From positions 53,824 to 117,823 of the forward strand of contig NZ_LVVY01000074.1 in assembly GCF_001650025.1 (NCBI RefSeq): a stretch of DNA of 64,000 bases. The letters are read 5' to 3'. Both the position numbers and the translations under genes were made by a program. This DNA comes from Devosia elaeis. GTDB taxonomy: Bacteria > Pseudomonadota > Alphaproteobacteria > Rhizobiales > Devosiaceae. The notes under the pieces are model-generated. The model made no database searches. It worked only from the letters and a program-made list of their open reading frames with translations, and had not been told where the DNA came from. Within the stretch, counting starts at the first letter, position 1, and every line of letters begins with the position of its first letter. Shown in pieces: positions 18,027-27,188 of this stretch.

Positions 18027-18260
18027 GTGCGCCCCAAGTAAACACCCCTCAAGGGGAGGGCTGGGGAGGGGGATGGCGGCAAGGTGCCGGTGGTCGGTGC
18101 GTGTGAGCACCCCCTCCCAGCTCCGCTAGGCCTTCGGCCAAGCTGCGCTCCGCCATTCGCGCATAGCGCTCATGGCCTTCTCCCCTCAAATCTCTCCACC
18201 GGAGAGATTTGCCCTGAGGGACGGCTCGAAGCCCATCAAGGGGGAGGTGGAGGCCGGCGT
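18027..18260. repeat. Palindromic repeat family C, copy 1
   Basis: The left end GCGCCCCAAGTAAACACC resembles, inverted, the 21-bp terminal repeat of the element at 50064. It is followed by CCCTCAAGGGGAGGGCTGGG and, after a GC-rich centre with CTCCGCTAGGCC, by the inverted arm ending CATCAAGGGGGAGGTGG. Confidence 0.7.
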
Positions 18261-18273
18261 TGGCCTTGACCCG

Positions 18274-19938
18274 CTATTCGCAGGCGAAGCTTTCGTGGCT
18301 TGCTTCTTCGCCGCCCTTATAGCGCGGCACTGCCGGATAGGGGCAGAGCTTGCGGGTGATGCCGATCATGTCGGGGACATATTGATTGTCCGGGGTGACT
18401 TCGGCGACCAGGTGTTCGGGCCGGGTGCCGTTTTCGACCCAGTCGACCAGTGCATCGAAGGCGGCGAATTTGTCGGTGGCGGGACTGCCGGAGCCGTGGC
18501 CCATGCCGGGCACGGTGTAGAAGGTGACGAAATCGCGCGCCTTGCCATCGTGATTGGCATCGAGCTTTTCATACCAGGCCATGGTGTCCATGACCGAAAA
18601 GACCGGATCGCTGACGCCGTGGAAGACGATCAGCTTGCCGCCCGCCTGGTGGAATTCGGCCATGAACGGATCGTCGGTATCGGTGGGGGCCATGAAGTCC
18701 ATGGGGGATTCGGCGAAGGTTGCGTCCGGGGCATCGATGGTGACATCGGCGTCGAAATCGTAATCGAGCAGGAATTGCAGCAAAGCAGCCGGATCGCCGC
18801 CGACCTCGACCGGCGGATTGGAGAAGATCGCGGCCAGCGATGAGGCGCCCATGGTGGCGATCAAAGGGAGATTGTCCCAGGGCGGAATGGGGCTTTCCAG
18901 CTTCCAGAAGCGCCAATCGCCGCTGGCGATGCCGCGATCCCAGGCCCAATTGGTATAGAGCTTTTCGCCGGCCGAATTGGTGGGGCCGGCGTGGATGCGG
19001 CGCAGGGCCTCGACCTGTTCGGGGCTGAGGCAGGCATTGCTGCCGGCCGCTTCGCAGGTGAGCGCGGCAATGTCGAAACTGGCCTGGCAGGCGGCGCTAT
19101 CGGCAATGATGCCGTCTTCCAGCCCGTCGAAGCCGTCGCAGGCGGCGACGACGGCGTCACCGACCAGTTGCAGATCCTCGGGGGTGAAGGCCTTGCGGAT
19201 ATCGCCATTGACGGCATGGAAGCTCTGCACGTCCCAGGCATGCTGGACGGCGGCGCGGGGCAGGTTGAACCCGGGATAGCCGGCGAGAATGCCGTCGAAG
19301 GCCTCGGGCGAGCGGGTGGCCTGCACCAGGGCATGGCGGCCGCCATTGGAGCCGCCGACGCCATAGCTATAGGCGATGTCCTCGCCGTAATAATCCTCGA
19401 CGATCTTTGTCGCCACGGGATTGAGCTTGATGATTGCGGCATAGCCGTAATCGCTGCGCGCCTGGGGATCGAAGCCGAACCGGGCGCCGCCGGCCAGCCC
19501 GGCTTCGGGATGGGCTTCGCCATCATGGCCGGCATCGCTGGAGACGACGGCATAATTGCGGGCCAGGGCGGAATCGGCGGGATCGCCATTCATCAGATTG
19601 CCCATGGCGGGGACGACGGCGCCGTCATTGCCGCCATTGAACTGATGCACGAACCGGCCATTCCATTCATCGGGCAGGCGCAATTCGAAGCGGATGCGGT
19701 AGGTATTGCCATCAATGCCGGTGCGCTCGGCGATATGGCCGCGCACAAGGCAATGATCGACGGGGACATTCTCGCCCGCCGCTTCCGCCAATGCTTCGGC
19801 AATGACCAGATCGGCGATGCCGAAATCGTGGCCGGCGATATCGGCGCAGTCCATGGCCTGGGCCGTGACGGTGCCGGCCAGGCCGGCGGCCGCAAACAAT
19901 GTCGCGAACGCGACGGAATTTCTCCAGATCGAGCGCAT
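18274..19938 (-). CDS. Tannase/feruloyl-esterase family secreted hydrolase
   Basis: The 554-residue protein has a Sec signal (residues 1-28, ending TVTAQA) and a tannase-family alpha/beta-hydrolase domain. The nucleophile is probably S197 in GVGGSNGGR. An acid in GVSDPVFS and a histidine in VPGMGHGSG complete the triad. Tannases usually have Cys next to both Ser and His (CS-D-HC, bridged by a disulfide); here both are Gly, so this protein lacks that bridge. It likely cleaves ester bonds of phenolic esters in the periplasm or outside; the substrate is unknown. AGGGAGG precedes ATG 19938. It is flanked by repeats on both sides and has no obvious link to purine use. Confidence 0.8.
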   Translation of the reverse strand: MRSIWRNSVAFATLFAAAGLAGTVTAQAMDCADIAGHDFGIADLVIAEALAEAAGENVPVDHCLVRGHIAERTGIDGNTYRIRFELRLPDEWNGRFVHQFNGGNDGAVVPAMGNLMNGDPADSALARNYAVVSSDAGHDGEAHPEAGLAGGARFGFDPQARSDYGYAAIIKLNPVATKIVEDYYGEDIAYSYGVGGSNGGRHALVQATRSPEAFDGILAGYPGFNLPRAAVQHAWDVQSFHAVNGDIRKAFTPEDLQLVGDAVVAACDGFDGLEDGIIADSAACQASFDIAALTCEAAGSNACLSPEQVEALRRIHAGPTNSAGEKLYTNWAWDRGIASGDWRFWKLESPIPPWDNLPLIATMGASSLAAIFSNPPVEVGGDPAALLQFLLDYDFDADVTIDAPDATFAESPMDFMAPTDTDDPFMAEFHQAGGKLIVFHGVSDPVFSVMDTMAWYEKLDANHDGKARDFVTFYTVPGMGHGSGSPATDKFAAFDALVDWVENGTRPEHLVAEVTPDNQYVPDMIGITRKLCPYPAVPRYKGGEEASHESFACE

Positions 19939-20043
19939 TCATTCCTCCCTGTGCATGCGTTGATGCGGGGATGATTGTTATGCAGGATAACTATTTTTGC
20001 AATATGGGGGTGGTTGGCAGCCGGCGTGTGTGGATGTTTCCAC

Positions 20044-20283
20044 AAACGCGATGTGGCACCCTCCCCCTTGCGGGGAGGGCTGGGGAGGGGGATGGGCGGC
20101 ATGGTGCTTGATCTCTAACGCTGTTGCGCGGAAGCACCCCCTCCTAGCTCCGCTAGGCCTGCCGGCCAAGCTGCGCTACCTCCCCCATCAAGGGGGAGGT
20201 GGGGCCGGTGTCGGGCAAAAAACTTGCCCCAGACTGGATGCGGCACCTCCCCCTTGATGGGGGAGGATGGGAGGGGGGGCCGG
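20044..20283. repeat. Palindromic repeat family C, copy 2 (compound)
   Basis: It starts AAACGCGATGTGGCACCCTC and contains several CCTCCCCC / GGGGGAGG arms, CTCCTAGCTCCGCTAGGCC in the centre, and a second nested copy from about 20160. The gap 19939-20329 holds this repeat and the promoter of the reverse tannase gene; no further gene was found. Confidence 0.7.
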
Positions 20284-20329
20284 CACACTCGAGACGAGCT
20301 GTCTTCCAGCGCGGCGTTGTGTCGGCAAA

Positions 20330-22057
20330 TCAACTCACGAAATCGAACCTGTCGACGTCGAACAGGCCGCGATCGGTCATTTTGAGATGGGGAATGACGG
20401 GCAGGGCCAGGAAAGCGACCTGGAGGAAGGGTTCGGGCAGGATGCAGTCGAGGGCCTTGGCGGCGTCGCGCAGGCGATGGAGATCGTGGGCGACCTCCTC
20501 GAAGCTCTTGAGGCTCATGAGGCCGGCAATGGGCAGGGCGAGCTCGGCGGTGATTTTTCCGTTCTCGGCCACGGCGAAGCCGCCGCCCAGTTCGATCAGG
20601 CGATTGACGGCGGCGGCCATGTCCGCGTCATTGGCGCCAACCACGGTGATGTTGTGGCTGTCATGGCCGACCGAGGAGGCGATGGCGCCGCGCTTGAGGC
20701 CGAAGCCGGTGACGAAGGCGCGGCCGATATTGCCGTTCCTGCCGTGGCGCTCGATGACCGCGACCTTGATCACGTCGGCGTCGATATCGGGCAGGAGGCC
20801 CTTTTCGGTGCTGGCGAGGCTGGCCTCCTCGCGGAAGGTGAGGATCAGGCCGGGGCGGACGCCGATGACGGGGACGCGATTCTGGCCGGGCCGAGGCTCG
20901 GTGATGAAGGCATCGGCGGTGACGGGACTGGCCTTCATCGAGTGCAGGCCGACCGGCGCGACTGCTTCGCGCGTGTCGAAGAGTTCGGGCGTGACCAGGC
21001 GGCCGGCGGCGATGACGTCCGAGACGCGGCACTCCTCGAGGGAATCGAGGATGGCGATATCGGCGCGCCAGCCGGGGCCGAGGAGGCCGCGATCGCCGAG
21101 CCCGAAAATGCGGGCCGCGGAATGGCTGGCGGCGCGATAGACATGGTGCAGGGGCCGGCCCATGGCGATGAGGCGGCGGATGGACGAATCGAGGTGGCCT
21201 TCCTCGGCGATGTCGAGCGGATTGCGGTCATCGGTGCAGAGGGCCACGAAGCTCGAGGTGTTTTCATCGAGGAGTTCGGCCAGCGCCTGCAGGTCCTTGG
21301 ACACCGAACCTTCGCGGATGAGGATGGCCATGCCCTTGGCGAGTTTTTCGCGCGCCTCGGCGGCGGAGGTGGCCTCGTGGTCGGTGCGGATGCCGGCGGC
21401 GAGATAGCCGTTGAGCGCCTGGCCGAGCAGCAGGGGGGCGTGGCCATCGATATGGCCGTCCTGGAAGGCGACGAGCTTGGCGATGATGCCCGGATCGGCA
21501 TTGAGCACGCCGGGGAAATTCATCATTTCGGCCAGGCCGACGACCTTGGCATGGCTGCGGAAGGGCAGGAGATCGTCGATTTCGAGCCGGGCGCCGGCGG
21601 TTTCGAAGGGCGTGGCCGGGACGCAGGAGGAGAGATTGACCCGCACGTCCATGATGGTGCGTTCGGCGCTGTCGAGGAAGTAGCGAATGCCTTCGGCGCC
21701 GAGCACATTGGCGATTTCGTGCGGATCGCAGAGCACGGTGGTGACGCCATGGGGCAGGACACAGCGGTCGAATTCCAGCGGGGTGACCAGGGACGATTCG
21801 ATATGCAGGTGGGTATCGATGAAGCCGGGCACGGCGAAGCGGCCGGTGCCGTCCACGACCCGCTCTCCCTCATAGCGGGCATGGGTGCCCACGATGCGGT
21901 CGGCGACGATGGCGATATCGGTCTGGGTCACGGCGCCGGTGATGACGTCGAGCAGGCCGATATTGCGGATGACGAGGTCGGCCGGGGCCTTGCCCTGGCC
22001 AGCCAGGATCATGCGGGTGAGAAGGGCGGGCGCGGGGGAAGAGGAGTGCTTGGTCAT
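20330..22057 (-). CDS. ade: Adenine deaminase
   Basis: The 575-residue amidohydrolase deaminates adenine to hypoxanthine, which XdhAB can oxidise. Diagnostic stretches are PGFIDTHLHIESSLVTP (metal site, near residue 77), LCDPHEIANVLG, RTDHEATSAAEA, VALCTDDRNPLDI and, in the C-terminal domain, ASSVGHDSHNITVVGAND. Length and order of motifs match the Ade family. ATG 22057 is the first start in frame. It is transcribed towards the tannase gene and away from the small membrane protein gene. It complements guaD for purine base entry. Confidence 0.94.
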   Translation of the reverse strand: MTKHSSSPAPALLTRMILAGQGKAPADLVIRNIGLLDVITGAVTQTDIAIVADRIVGTHARYEGERVVDGTGRFAVPGFIDTHLHIESSLVTPLEFDRCVLPHGVTTVLCDPHEIANVLGAEGIRYFLDSAERTIMDVRVNLSSCVPATPFETAGARLEIDDLLPFRSHAKVVGLAEMMNFPGVLNADPGIIAKLVAFQDGHIDGHAPLLLGQALNGYLAAGIRTDHEATSAAEAREKLAKGMAILIREGSVSKDLQALAELLDENTSSFVALCTDDRNPLDIAEEGHLDSSIRRLIAMGRPLHHVYRAASHSAARIFGLGDRGLLGPGWRADIAILDSLEECRVSDVIAAGRLVTPELFDTREAVAPVGLHSMKASPVTADAFITEPRPGQNRVPVIGVRPGLILTFREEASLASTEKGLLPDIDADVIKVAVIERHGRNGNIGRAFVTGFGLKRGAIASSVGHDSHNITVVGANDADMAAAVNRLIELGGGFAVAENGKITAELALPIAGLMSLKSFEEVAHDLHRLRDAAKALDCILPEPFLQVAFLALPVIPHLKMTDRGLFDVDRFDFVS

Positions 22058-22166
22058 GCGAGAGCCTTCATCGCCGCCCGGGCGCCGTCAAGCCCCCGCA
22101 AGCGCGCGGGGGAGGGAACCGGGGCGCATGGCAGGCGTTGGCTTTCGAGAGATGCGGGAGTTTTGA

Positions 22167-22325
22167 ATGGAAACCTACGATCCCAACAAGAACACGACCG
22201 AAGTGCGCCAGGCCAATCCGCGCAAGATGAACCTGCGCGTGCTGACGATCTCGCTGATCCTGATCGTCCTCGTCTTCGCCGCGATCTTCATCGTGTTCCA
22301 GGTGATGCAGCCGGCCCAGGCCTGA
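22167..22325 (+). CDS. Small single-pass membrane protein, unknown function
   Basis: A 52-residue frame opens [20 protein letters not shown] and continues with one strongly hydrophobic segment, [20 protein letters not shown], then ends MQPAQA. The polar N-terminus followed by positive residues before the membrane segment suggests N-in orientation. A GGGAG lies upstream at suitable distance. It is divergent from ade and precedes the xylitol-type dehydrogenase by 91 nt. I do not recognise a family; the clear membrane helix and codon pattern make it a credible gene. Confidence 0.65.
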   Translation: METYDPNKNTTEVRQANPRKMNLRVLTISLILIVLVFAAIFIVFQVMQPAQA

Positions 22326-22416
22326 CGGGCCGGCATTCCGCCTTTCGCCACAGCTCCTCTCTGGCATCTGCCCAGGCGATGCGCTAATGCTCGCCGGGCC
22401 TGGTGAGGAGGAAGCG

Positions 22417-23463
22417 ATGGCCAAGATGCGTGCCCTGGTGCTGGAACGTCAACACGAACTGGCCTTGCGCGATATCGAGCTGCCGCTCGAGGTCGGGCCC
22501 GGCATGGTGCGGATCGCCATCCACACCGTGGGGGTCTGCGGCTCGGACGTGCATTATTATACCCATGGGCGCATCGGCCCCTTCGTCGTGCGCGAGCCCA
22601 TGGTGCTCGGCCATGAGGCGGCGGGCACGGTGGTGGAAGTGGGGGCCGGGGTGCGCCGTCTCGAGGTGGGCGACCGGGTCTGCATGGAGCCGGGCGTGCC
22701 CGATGCCAATTCGCGCGCCAGCCGGCTGGGCATGTATAATGTCGATCCGGCGGTACAGTTCTGGGCCACGCCGCCGGTGCATGGCGTGCTGACGGCCGAA
22801 GTGGTGCATCCGGCCAATTACACCTTCAAATTGCCCGACAATGTGAGCTTTGCCGAAGGCGCCATGGTGGAGCCCTTCGCGGTGGGCATGCAGGCAGCGA
22901 GCAAGGCGCGGATCCAGCCCGGGGACATTGCCGTGGTCATCGGGGCGGGGCCGATCGGCACCATGGTGGCGCTGGCGGCGCTGGCCGGTGGCTGCGCCCG
23001 CGTCATCGTGGCGGACCTGGCCCAGCCCAAGCTCGACATCGCGGCGCGATATGAGGGGATCATTCCGGTCAATATCCGCGAACAGGACCTGGCCGCCGAG
23101 ATCGGCCGGCTGACGGAGGGCTGGGGCGCCGATGTGGTGTTCGAATGCTCCGGATCGCCCAAGGCCTGGCAGACGATCATGGACGTGCCCCGCCCCGGTG
23201 GCGCCATCGTGGTGGTGGGGCTGCCGGTCGAGCCGGTGGCGGTGGATATTGCCGGCGCCTCGGTCAAGGAAATCCGGATCGAGAACGTGTTCCGCTATGC
23301 CCATCAATATGATCGGGCCATCGCGCTGATCGCCTCGGGCAAGGTGGATTTGAAGCCGCTGATCTCGGAAACCTTCGCCTTCGAGGACTCGATCAAGGCC
23401 TTCGAGCGGGCCGTGGAGGCGCGGCCCAGCGACGTGAAGCTGCAAATCCGGGTGGCCGACTAG
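22417..23463 (+). CDS. Zinc-dependent medium-chain dehydrogenase (xylitol/sorbitol dehydrogenase type)
   Basis: The 348-residue protein is a medium-chain dehydrogenase/reductase. The catalytic zinc site is visible ([27 protein letters not shown], and the Glu of [10 protein letters not shown]), as is the NAD motif [11 protein letters not shown] near residue 175. The four structural-zinc cysteines are missing: the lobe reads [20 protein letters not shown], as in polyol dehydrogenases. It probably oxidises xylitol, sorbitol or a related polyol with NAD+. ATG 22417 follows GAGGAGGAA; an earlier start at 22387 lacks such a signal. It may share a transcript with the MgtC gene, 74 nt downstream. Confidence 0.88.
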   Translation: MAKMRALVLERQHELALRDIELPLEVGPGMVRIAIHTVGVCGSDVHYYTHGRIGPFVVREPMVLGHEAAGTVVEVGAGVRRLEVGDRVCMEPGVPDANSRASRLGMYNVDPAVQFWATPPVHGVLTAEVVHPANYTFKLPDNVSFAEGAMVEPFAVGMQAASKARIQPGDIAVVIGAGPIGTMVALAALAGGCARVIVADLAQPKLDIAARYEGIIPVNIREQDLAAEIGRLTEGWGADVVFECSGSPKAWQTIMDVPRPGGAIVVVGLPVEPVAVDIAGASVKEIRIENVFRYAHQYDRAIALIASGKVDLKPLISETFAFEDSIKAFERAVEARPSDVKLQIRVAD

Positions 23464-23537
23464 CGCAAGGGCGGGGGAGGAACCTGCGGCCGCCGGCGGT
23501 GTTGTGAAGGCAGCGTCACGATTTCGGGTTCCCCCTC

Positions 23538-24059
23538 ATGGATGTCGGCAATTCTTTCGGACTGGTCGAAACCTATCTTCCCCAGCACATCATCGCCCTC
23601 AGGCTGCTCATGGCGGCCGTTTTCGGCGCCATGATCGGCTTCGAGCGCGAGGTCAACACCGCCGAGGCGGGATTGCGGACGCATATCCTGGTGGCGGTGG
23701 CGGCGGCCTTGTTCACCATCCTTTCCTTCGAAATCTTCCATACGATCGAAGGCGGGCCGCAGGGACCGCAGGCCGACCCGATCCGCGCGGTGGAAGCGGT
23801 GACCGCCGGGATCGCCTTTCTCGGGGCCGGGGCGATCTTCCGCAGCGGCCGCAATGTGCAGGGGCTGACCACCGGGGCGGGCATGTGGCTGGCCGGGGCC
23901 GTAGGCGTGGCCACCGCGCTCGGATTCTACATCGTGGCGGGAGCGGTGGCGCTGTTCGCCATCCTGGTGCTGGCGGCCCTGCGCGCCTTTTCGCACAAGG
24001 TTCTGGGGCACAAGGGCGATCCGGGGCCCGATGCGATGGGCCGCGGGGAGAAGCCGTAA
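23538..24059 (+). CDS. MgtC/SapB family inner-membrane protein
   Basis: This 173-residue protein has the MgtC/SapB pattern: four to five membrane segments, MAAVFGAMIGFEREV at residues 25-39 with the conserved GxERE motif, GLRTHILVAVAAALFT, GIAFLGAGAIF and GLTTGAGMWLAGAVGVA. Members modulate membrane ATPases or help growth at low magnesium; the function here is not fixed by sequence. It lacks the long C-terminal ACT-like domain of Salmonella MgtC, as is usual for SapB-like proteins. A possible hairpin lies downstream at 24112. Confidence 0.88.
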   Translation: MDVGNSFGLVETYLPQHIIALRLLMAAVFGAMIGFEREVNTAEAGLRTHILVAVAAALFTILSFEIFHTIEGGPQGPQADPIRAVEAVTAGIAFLGAGAIFRSGRNVQGLTTGAGMWLAGAVGVATALGFYIVAGAVALFAILVLAALRAFSHKVLGHKGDPGPDAMGRGEKP

Positions 24060-24111
24060 GGCGCGCCCTGCGTAAGGGACATACGCGGCAGCGCCCGGCT
24101 TCTCCCCCCGT

Positions 24112-24141
24112 ACGGACACGACCGGGAGGTGTCGTATCCGT
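24112..24141. repeat. Imperfect inverted repeat between mgtC-like and receiver-domain genes
   Basis: Arms ACGGACACGAC and GTCGTATCCGT pair over 11 bp with one mismatch around an 8-nt loop. No T-run follows. It could end or regulate one of the convergent genes; nothing else is recognisable in 24060-24305. Confidence 0.45.
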
Positions 24142-24305
24142 TGCCCCGCGCGGACGTCTTTGGACCCATCCGCGCATTCGGCCCGGCAGCGGTGCAGACT
24201 GCCGACCGGTGGGAGGGCGAAGAGAGGCACCTGGGAATGCGCGCCGGCCGGGCCGGGTCGCGGTCTCTCTCTCCGCCTATGGCATGCAACCTGTGGACGC
24301 AGGCG

Positions 24306-24752
24306 TTACATGCCAATGGCATCCAGGCGCTGTTGGCGCGCCCAGAAATCGACGATCGCCGCCGCCTCGCGCCGATAGGCGTCGAGTTCGGGCTGGCGGA
24401 AAAATACGGCGGCCACGCCCGCATCGTGCAGCAGCTGGCGGCCGGCGCGGTCGAGCGGCGGGGCCATGACGGCAAGCGGAACACCCTTTTGCCGCAACAT
24501 GGCGTGGTGGCGCGCCGCGAAGTCGAGATTGGCGCCGCTATGGGCCTTGAGATCGACGATGACGAGGCCGGGCCAGGTGGCCTGGTGATCGCCCAATATG
24601 GCGGCGAGCGCCGCTGCGCCTGCTTCCGCGGTTTCGAAATGCCGAATGGCGGGCGCCCCCTGGGCGGCCAGCATGCGCGTCAGCAGATGCGCCGAATGAT
24701 GATCGTCATCGATCAGCGCGATAAAGGGCGGGTCGGAAAGGTCCGCTTGCAA
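24306..24752 (-). CDS. Stand-alone, probably degenerate response-regulator receiver domain
   Basis: From TTG 24752 the frame gives 148 residues: FIALIDDDHHSAHLLTRML holds the acidic pocket, and the Asp of LVIVDLKAHSG is in the phosphoryl position. The usual Thr/Ser and Lys are replaced (AVMAPPLD and FFRQPEL), so the receiver may not signal in the normal way. The frame is open to 24923, but that part is not receiver-like; GAGGTG stands 6-7 nt before the TTG. No output domain follows. It is divergent from the membrane regulator at 25025, its likely functional partner. The family call is good; partner and signal are inferred. Confidence 0.7.
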   Translation of the reverse strand: MQADLSDPPFIALIDDDHHSAHLLTRMLAAQGAPAIRHFETAEAGAAALAAILGDHQATWPGLVIVDLKAHSGANLDFAARHHAMLRQKGVPLAVMAPPLDRAGRQLLHDAGVAAVFFRQPELDAYRREAAAIVDFWARQQRLDAIGM

Positions 24753-24978
24753 GGAGCACCTCAAATCCCGCGCCGCGCGGGAACGCCTGGAAAAACAAAT
24801 CCTTCCAGGCACGATAGCGCCGGGCAGGAGCGGTCCATATCGGTGTAGAAACTGTCCGGGCGGGGCCTTCCGCCAGGAAAACATGTCAGGGAGGTGACAT
24901 GAACATCCCCGCCTATGACGCATGCGCGCGCGGCCGCACAGGCAAAAGGGCGTAAACCGGATGTAAGCCGGGTTGTAA

Positions 24979-24990
24979 TTTACATGTAAA
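24979..24990. promoter_or_regulatory. Perfect 12-bp palindrome upstream of winged-helix/TPR regulator
   Basis: TTTACATGTAAA is a perfect palindrome 34 nt before the regulator's GTG and between two divergent regulatory genes. It could be an autoregulatory operator. A related GTAA motif recurs at about 24951 and 24962. Confidence 0.45.
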
Positions 24991-25024
24991 GAGTCACTAT
25001 TGGCCGGGGTCAGGAGGGGATTCC

Positions 25025-26740
25025 GTGTCCGATGGCGAGCCTCGCGATGAGGAAGTGGCCGCAGCTCTGCAGCGCCTGCTGGGCTGGCCGGAAATCGCGC
25101 GGTCGGGCCAATTGGCGAAGTTTCTCGCCTATATCGTGGAGCGCAAGCTGCGTGGCGAGGCGCAATCGATCAAGGCCTATTCCATCGCCGTGGACGTGTT
25201 CGGCCGTCCGGCCGATTTCGATCCGCAAACCGATCCGATCGTGCGGGTACAGGCGCGGCGCCTGCGCGGATTGCTGACGCGATTTTACCAGGAGGACGGG
25301 GCGGGAGAGGCCGTGCGGATCGCCCTGCCGACCGGCCGCTATGTGCCCGAATTCGTGCGGTGGATTGCGGGCGAAGATGAGGCGCGGGGCGCGGGTGCAG
25401 CGCCTGTGCCGGCCGGGCCGGATCGGAAAGGCGGGCTGCCCGCGACCTGGTTCGTCCTGGCCGGGTTTGCCCTTGCCGGCGCCATCCTGGCCTTTGCCTA
25501 TTCCAGCTGGGCCTGGCGGAACGGCGCCAATGGCGACGCCGTCGGGCCGCTGGAGCGGCCCTCGGTGACCGTCACCGAATTCCAGAGCCTGACCGGGAAT
25601 ATCGCCGATCTGGGCATGGCGGCGGGCCTTGCCATCGAATTGGTGACCGATCTCGAGCATTTCGAGACCATTGCCGTGCATTATGGCGGCGGCGCCGCCG
25701 CGACGGATGGGCAGAACACGGACGATTACGTGCTCAGCGGCATCGTCCGGCGCGAGGCGGGCGGCCTGCAATACAGCGCCATCCTCACCGAGACCGCGAG
25801 CGACAACGTGGTCTGGAACCAGGCCATCGCGCTGGATGGCGAGGATCTGCGGCGCGCGGACCTGCTCAATCAGATTTCCGACCGGCTGAGCCTGGTGCTG
25901 GGCAATCCGCGCGGCCCGCTGCATCGCGCCGCCCGGGCGCTGGCGGCGGACGGAACGGCGCTGGAGGGGCGGGAAAGCCCTTATCTCTGCCGGGTGCTGT
26001 TCGACCTCTATCGGGAGAGCGGTTCGACGGTCAGCGCCGAGCGGGCGCAGACCTGCTTCGTCGCGCTGGGCGATCGCGCGCGGGGCAGCGGGCAGGCGCT
26101 GGCCGCGCTGGCGAGCCTCGTGGCGGAAACCGGCCCGGGCGACGGCAGCGCCGCAGAACGGCTCAGCCGGGCCGGAGACATGCTGGCCGAGGCGGTGCTG
26201 CTGGCGCCGGTCAGCGCCTTTGTCTGGGAGCAGCGGGCGCGGTTCTTCGAGCTGGTCGGCCAGCACGACCAGGCGGAGGCGGCCTATAGCACCACCTATC
26301 AGCTCAATCCCTCCAATACCGATGCCATTGCCGCCCGGGCCCGGCATTTCGCCTTCATGGGTCGGCTGGACGCGGCGGCGCGGCTCGCCGGACCGCTGAT
26401 CGCCGACAGTCCGGAGCCGCCGGCCTGGTATTTCTGCGTGCCGGCGCTGGATGCGCTGCGTCTGGGCCAATATCGGCGCGCGGTCGAATATGCCGGCATC
26501 TATGCCGAGGCCGACCGGGAGCTCGGCCCCGTGCTGGCGGTGATGGCGGGACAGGGGCTGGGCGATGCCGACGTGGTCAACCGCTACCTGCCGCGCGTGC
26601 TCGATCTGTCGAGCTTCCGGGCGCGGGGTATCCTGACGCAATTGCGCCAGCGCATCAGCAACGAGACGCTGCTGCGCGACATGCGCGTGGCCCTGCTCTC
26701 GGCCGGCGTGCCGCCCGCTGCGCTCAATGCGGGGTTTTAG
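25025..26740 (+). CDS. Membrane-anchored regulator with N-terminal DNA-binding-like domain and TPR repeats
   Basis: The 571-residue protein has three parts. Residues 1 to about 115 resemble the winged-helix-like domain seen at the N-terminus of CadC-like and adenylate-cyclase-like TPR proteins (SGQLAKFLAYIVERKLRGEA, VDVFGRPADFDPQTDPIVRV). One membrane segment follows at about 139-160. The periplasmic part has a FlgO-like region (SVTVTEFQSLTGN) and TPR-like helices (AYSTTYQLNPSNTDAIAARA). This suggests a one-component sensor with cytoplasmic DNA-binding and an external sensing domain. GTG 25025 is chosen because AGGAGGGG precedes it. The target genes are unknown; the receiver protein gene is divergent. 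Confidence 0.7.
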   Translation: MSDGEPRDEEVAAALQRLLGWPEIARSGQLAKFLAYIVERKLRGEAQSIKAYSIAVDVFGRPADFDPQTDPIVRVQARRLRGLLTRFYQEDGAGEAVRIALPTGRYVPEFVRWIAGEDEARGAGAAPVPAGPDRKGGLPATWFVLAGFALAGAILAFAYSSWAWRNGANGDAVGPLERPSVTVTEFQSLTGNIADLGMAAGLAIELVTDLEHFETIAVHYGGGAAATDGQNTDDYVLSGIVRREAGGLQYSAILTETASDNVVWNQAIALDGEDLRRADLLNQISDRLSLVLGNPRGPLHRAARALAADGTALEGRESPYLCRVLFDLYRESGSTVSAERAQTCFVALGDRARGSGQALAALASLVAETGPGDGSAAERLSRAGDMLAEAVLLAPVSAFVWEQRARFFELVGQHDQAEAAYSTTYQLNPSNTDAIAARARHFAFMGRLDAAARLAGPLIADSPEPPAWYFCVPALDALRLGQYRRAVEYAGIYAEADRELGPVLAVMAGQGLGDADVVNRYLPRVLDLSSFRARGILTQLRQRISNETLLRDMRVALLSAGVPPAALNAGF

Positions 26741-26795
26741 ATCGTTTCACGTTTAAACGGACACGGTTCTATCGCTCTGCCTGTTCAGGGTGAGG

Positions 26796-26950
26796 GAGCC
26801 GCGATCTAACCCAATCGGGATCGTCCTCCTCGGGCTTAAGGGTATCTAACCCAATCCGGATCGTCACCCTCGGGCTTGACCCGAGGGCGTTTGCGATACA
26901 CCCAAAAACAAAGAACCCTCGGGTCAGGCCCGAGGGTGACGAGCGGTGGG
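26796..26950. repeat. Palindromic repeat family E, copy 1, with tandem duplication
   Basis: A segment ATCTAACCCAATC...GGATCGTC occurs twice (about 26804 and 26844). It is followed by the hairpin CCCTCGGGCTTGACCCGAGG and the inverted arm CCCTCGGGTCAGGCCCGAGG ending GGTGACGAGCGGTGG. A second copy is at 42562. The gap 26741-27188 holds only this and family F. Confidence 0.75.
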
Positions 26951-27058
26951 TGGGGGTGGTTCCTCTTAAGGTGAGGGAAGCAAAGAGATGGGATTCCAGC
27001 TGAATGTGGACTGCTCCAGGGTCGAGCCGACATGGGAATGACCGGTAAAATGCCCGGA

Positions 27059-27151
27059 AGACCTCATGGTGAGCCTGTCGAACCACGAGGTCGGGCACAC
27101 TGGGATTGGCGGCCACGACCTCGCCCTTCGACGGGCTCAGGGTGAGGTCTA
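27059..27151. repeat. Palindromic repeat family F, copy 1
   Basis: Arms AGACCTCATGGTGAGCCTGT and GGGCTCAGGGTGAGGTCT flank AACCACGAGGTCGGG and CCACGACCTCGCCC, which are also inverted. A second copy is at 58978 and fragments flank the element at 50064. Confidence 0.75.
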
Positions 27152-27188
27152 TTGATGGTTCAGTTCAGAGTGGAACGATCTGGCCGTC

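Noticed and set aside
17926..18260. Possible CRISPR array in the repeat-rich gap
   Set aside because: The repeats are inverted and irregular, with no evenly spaced direct repeats and no cas genes.
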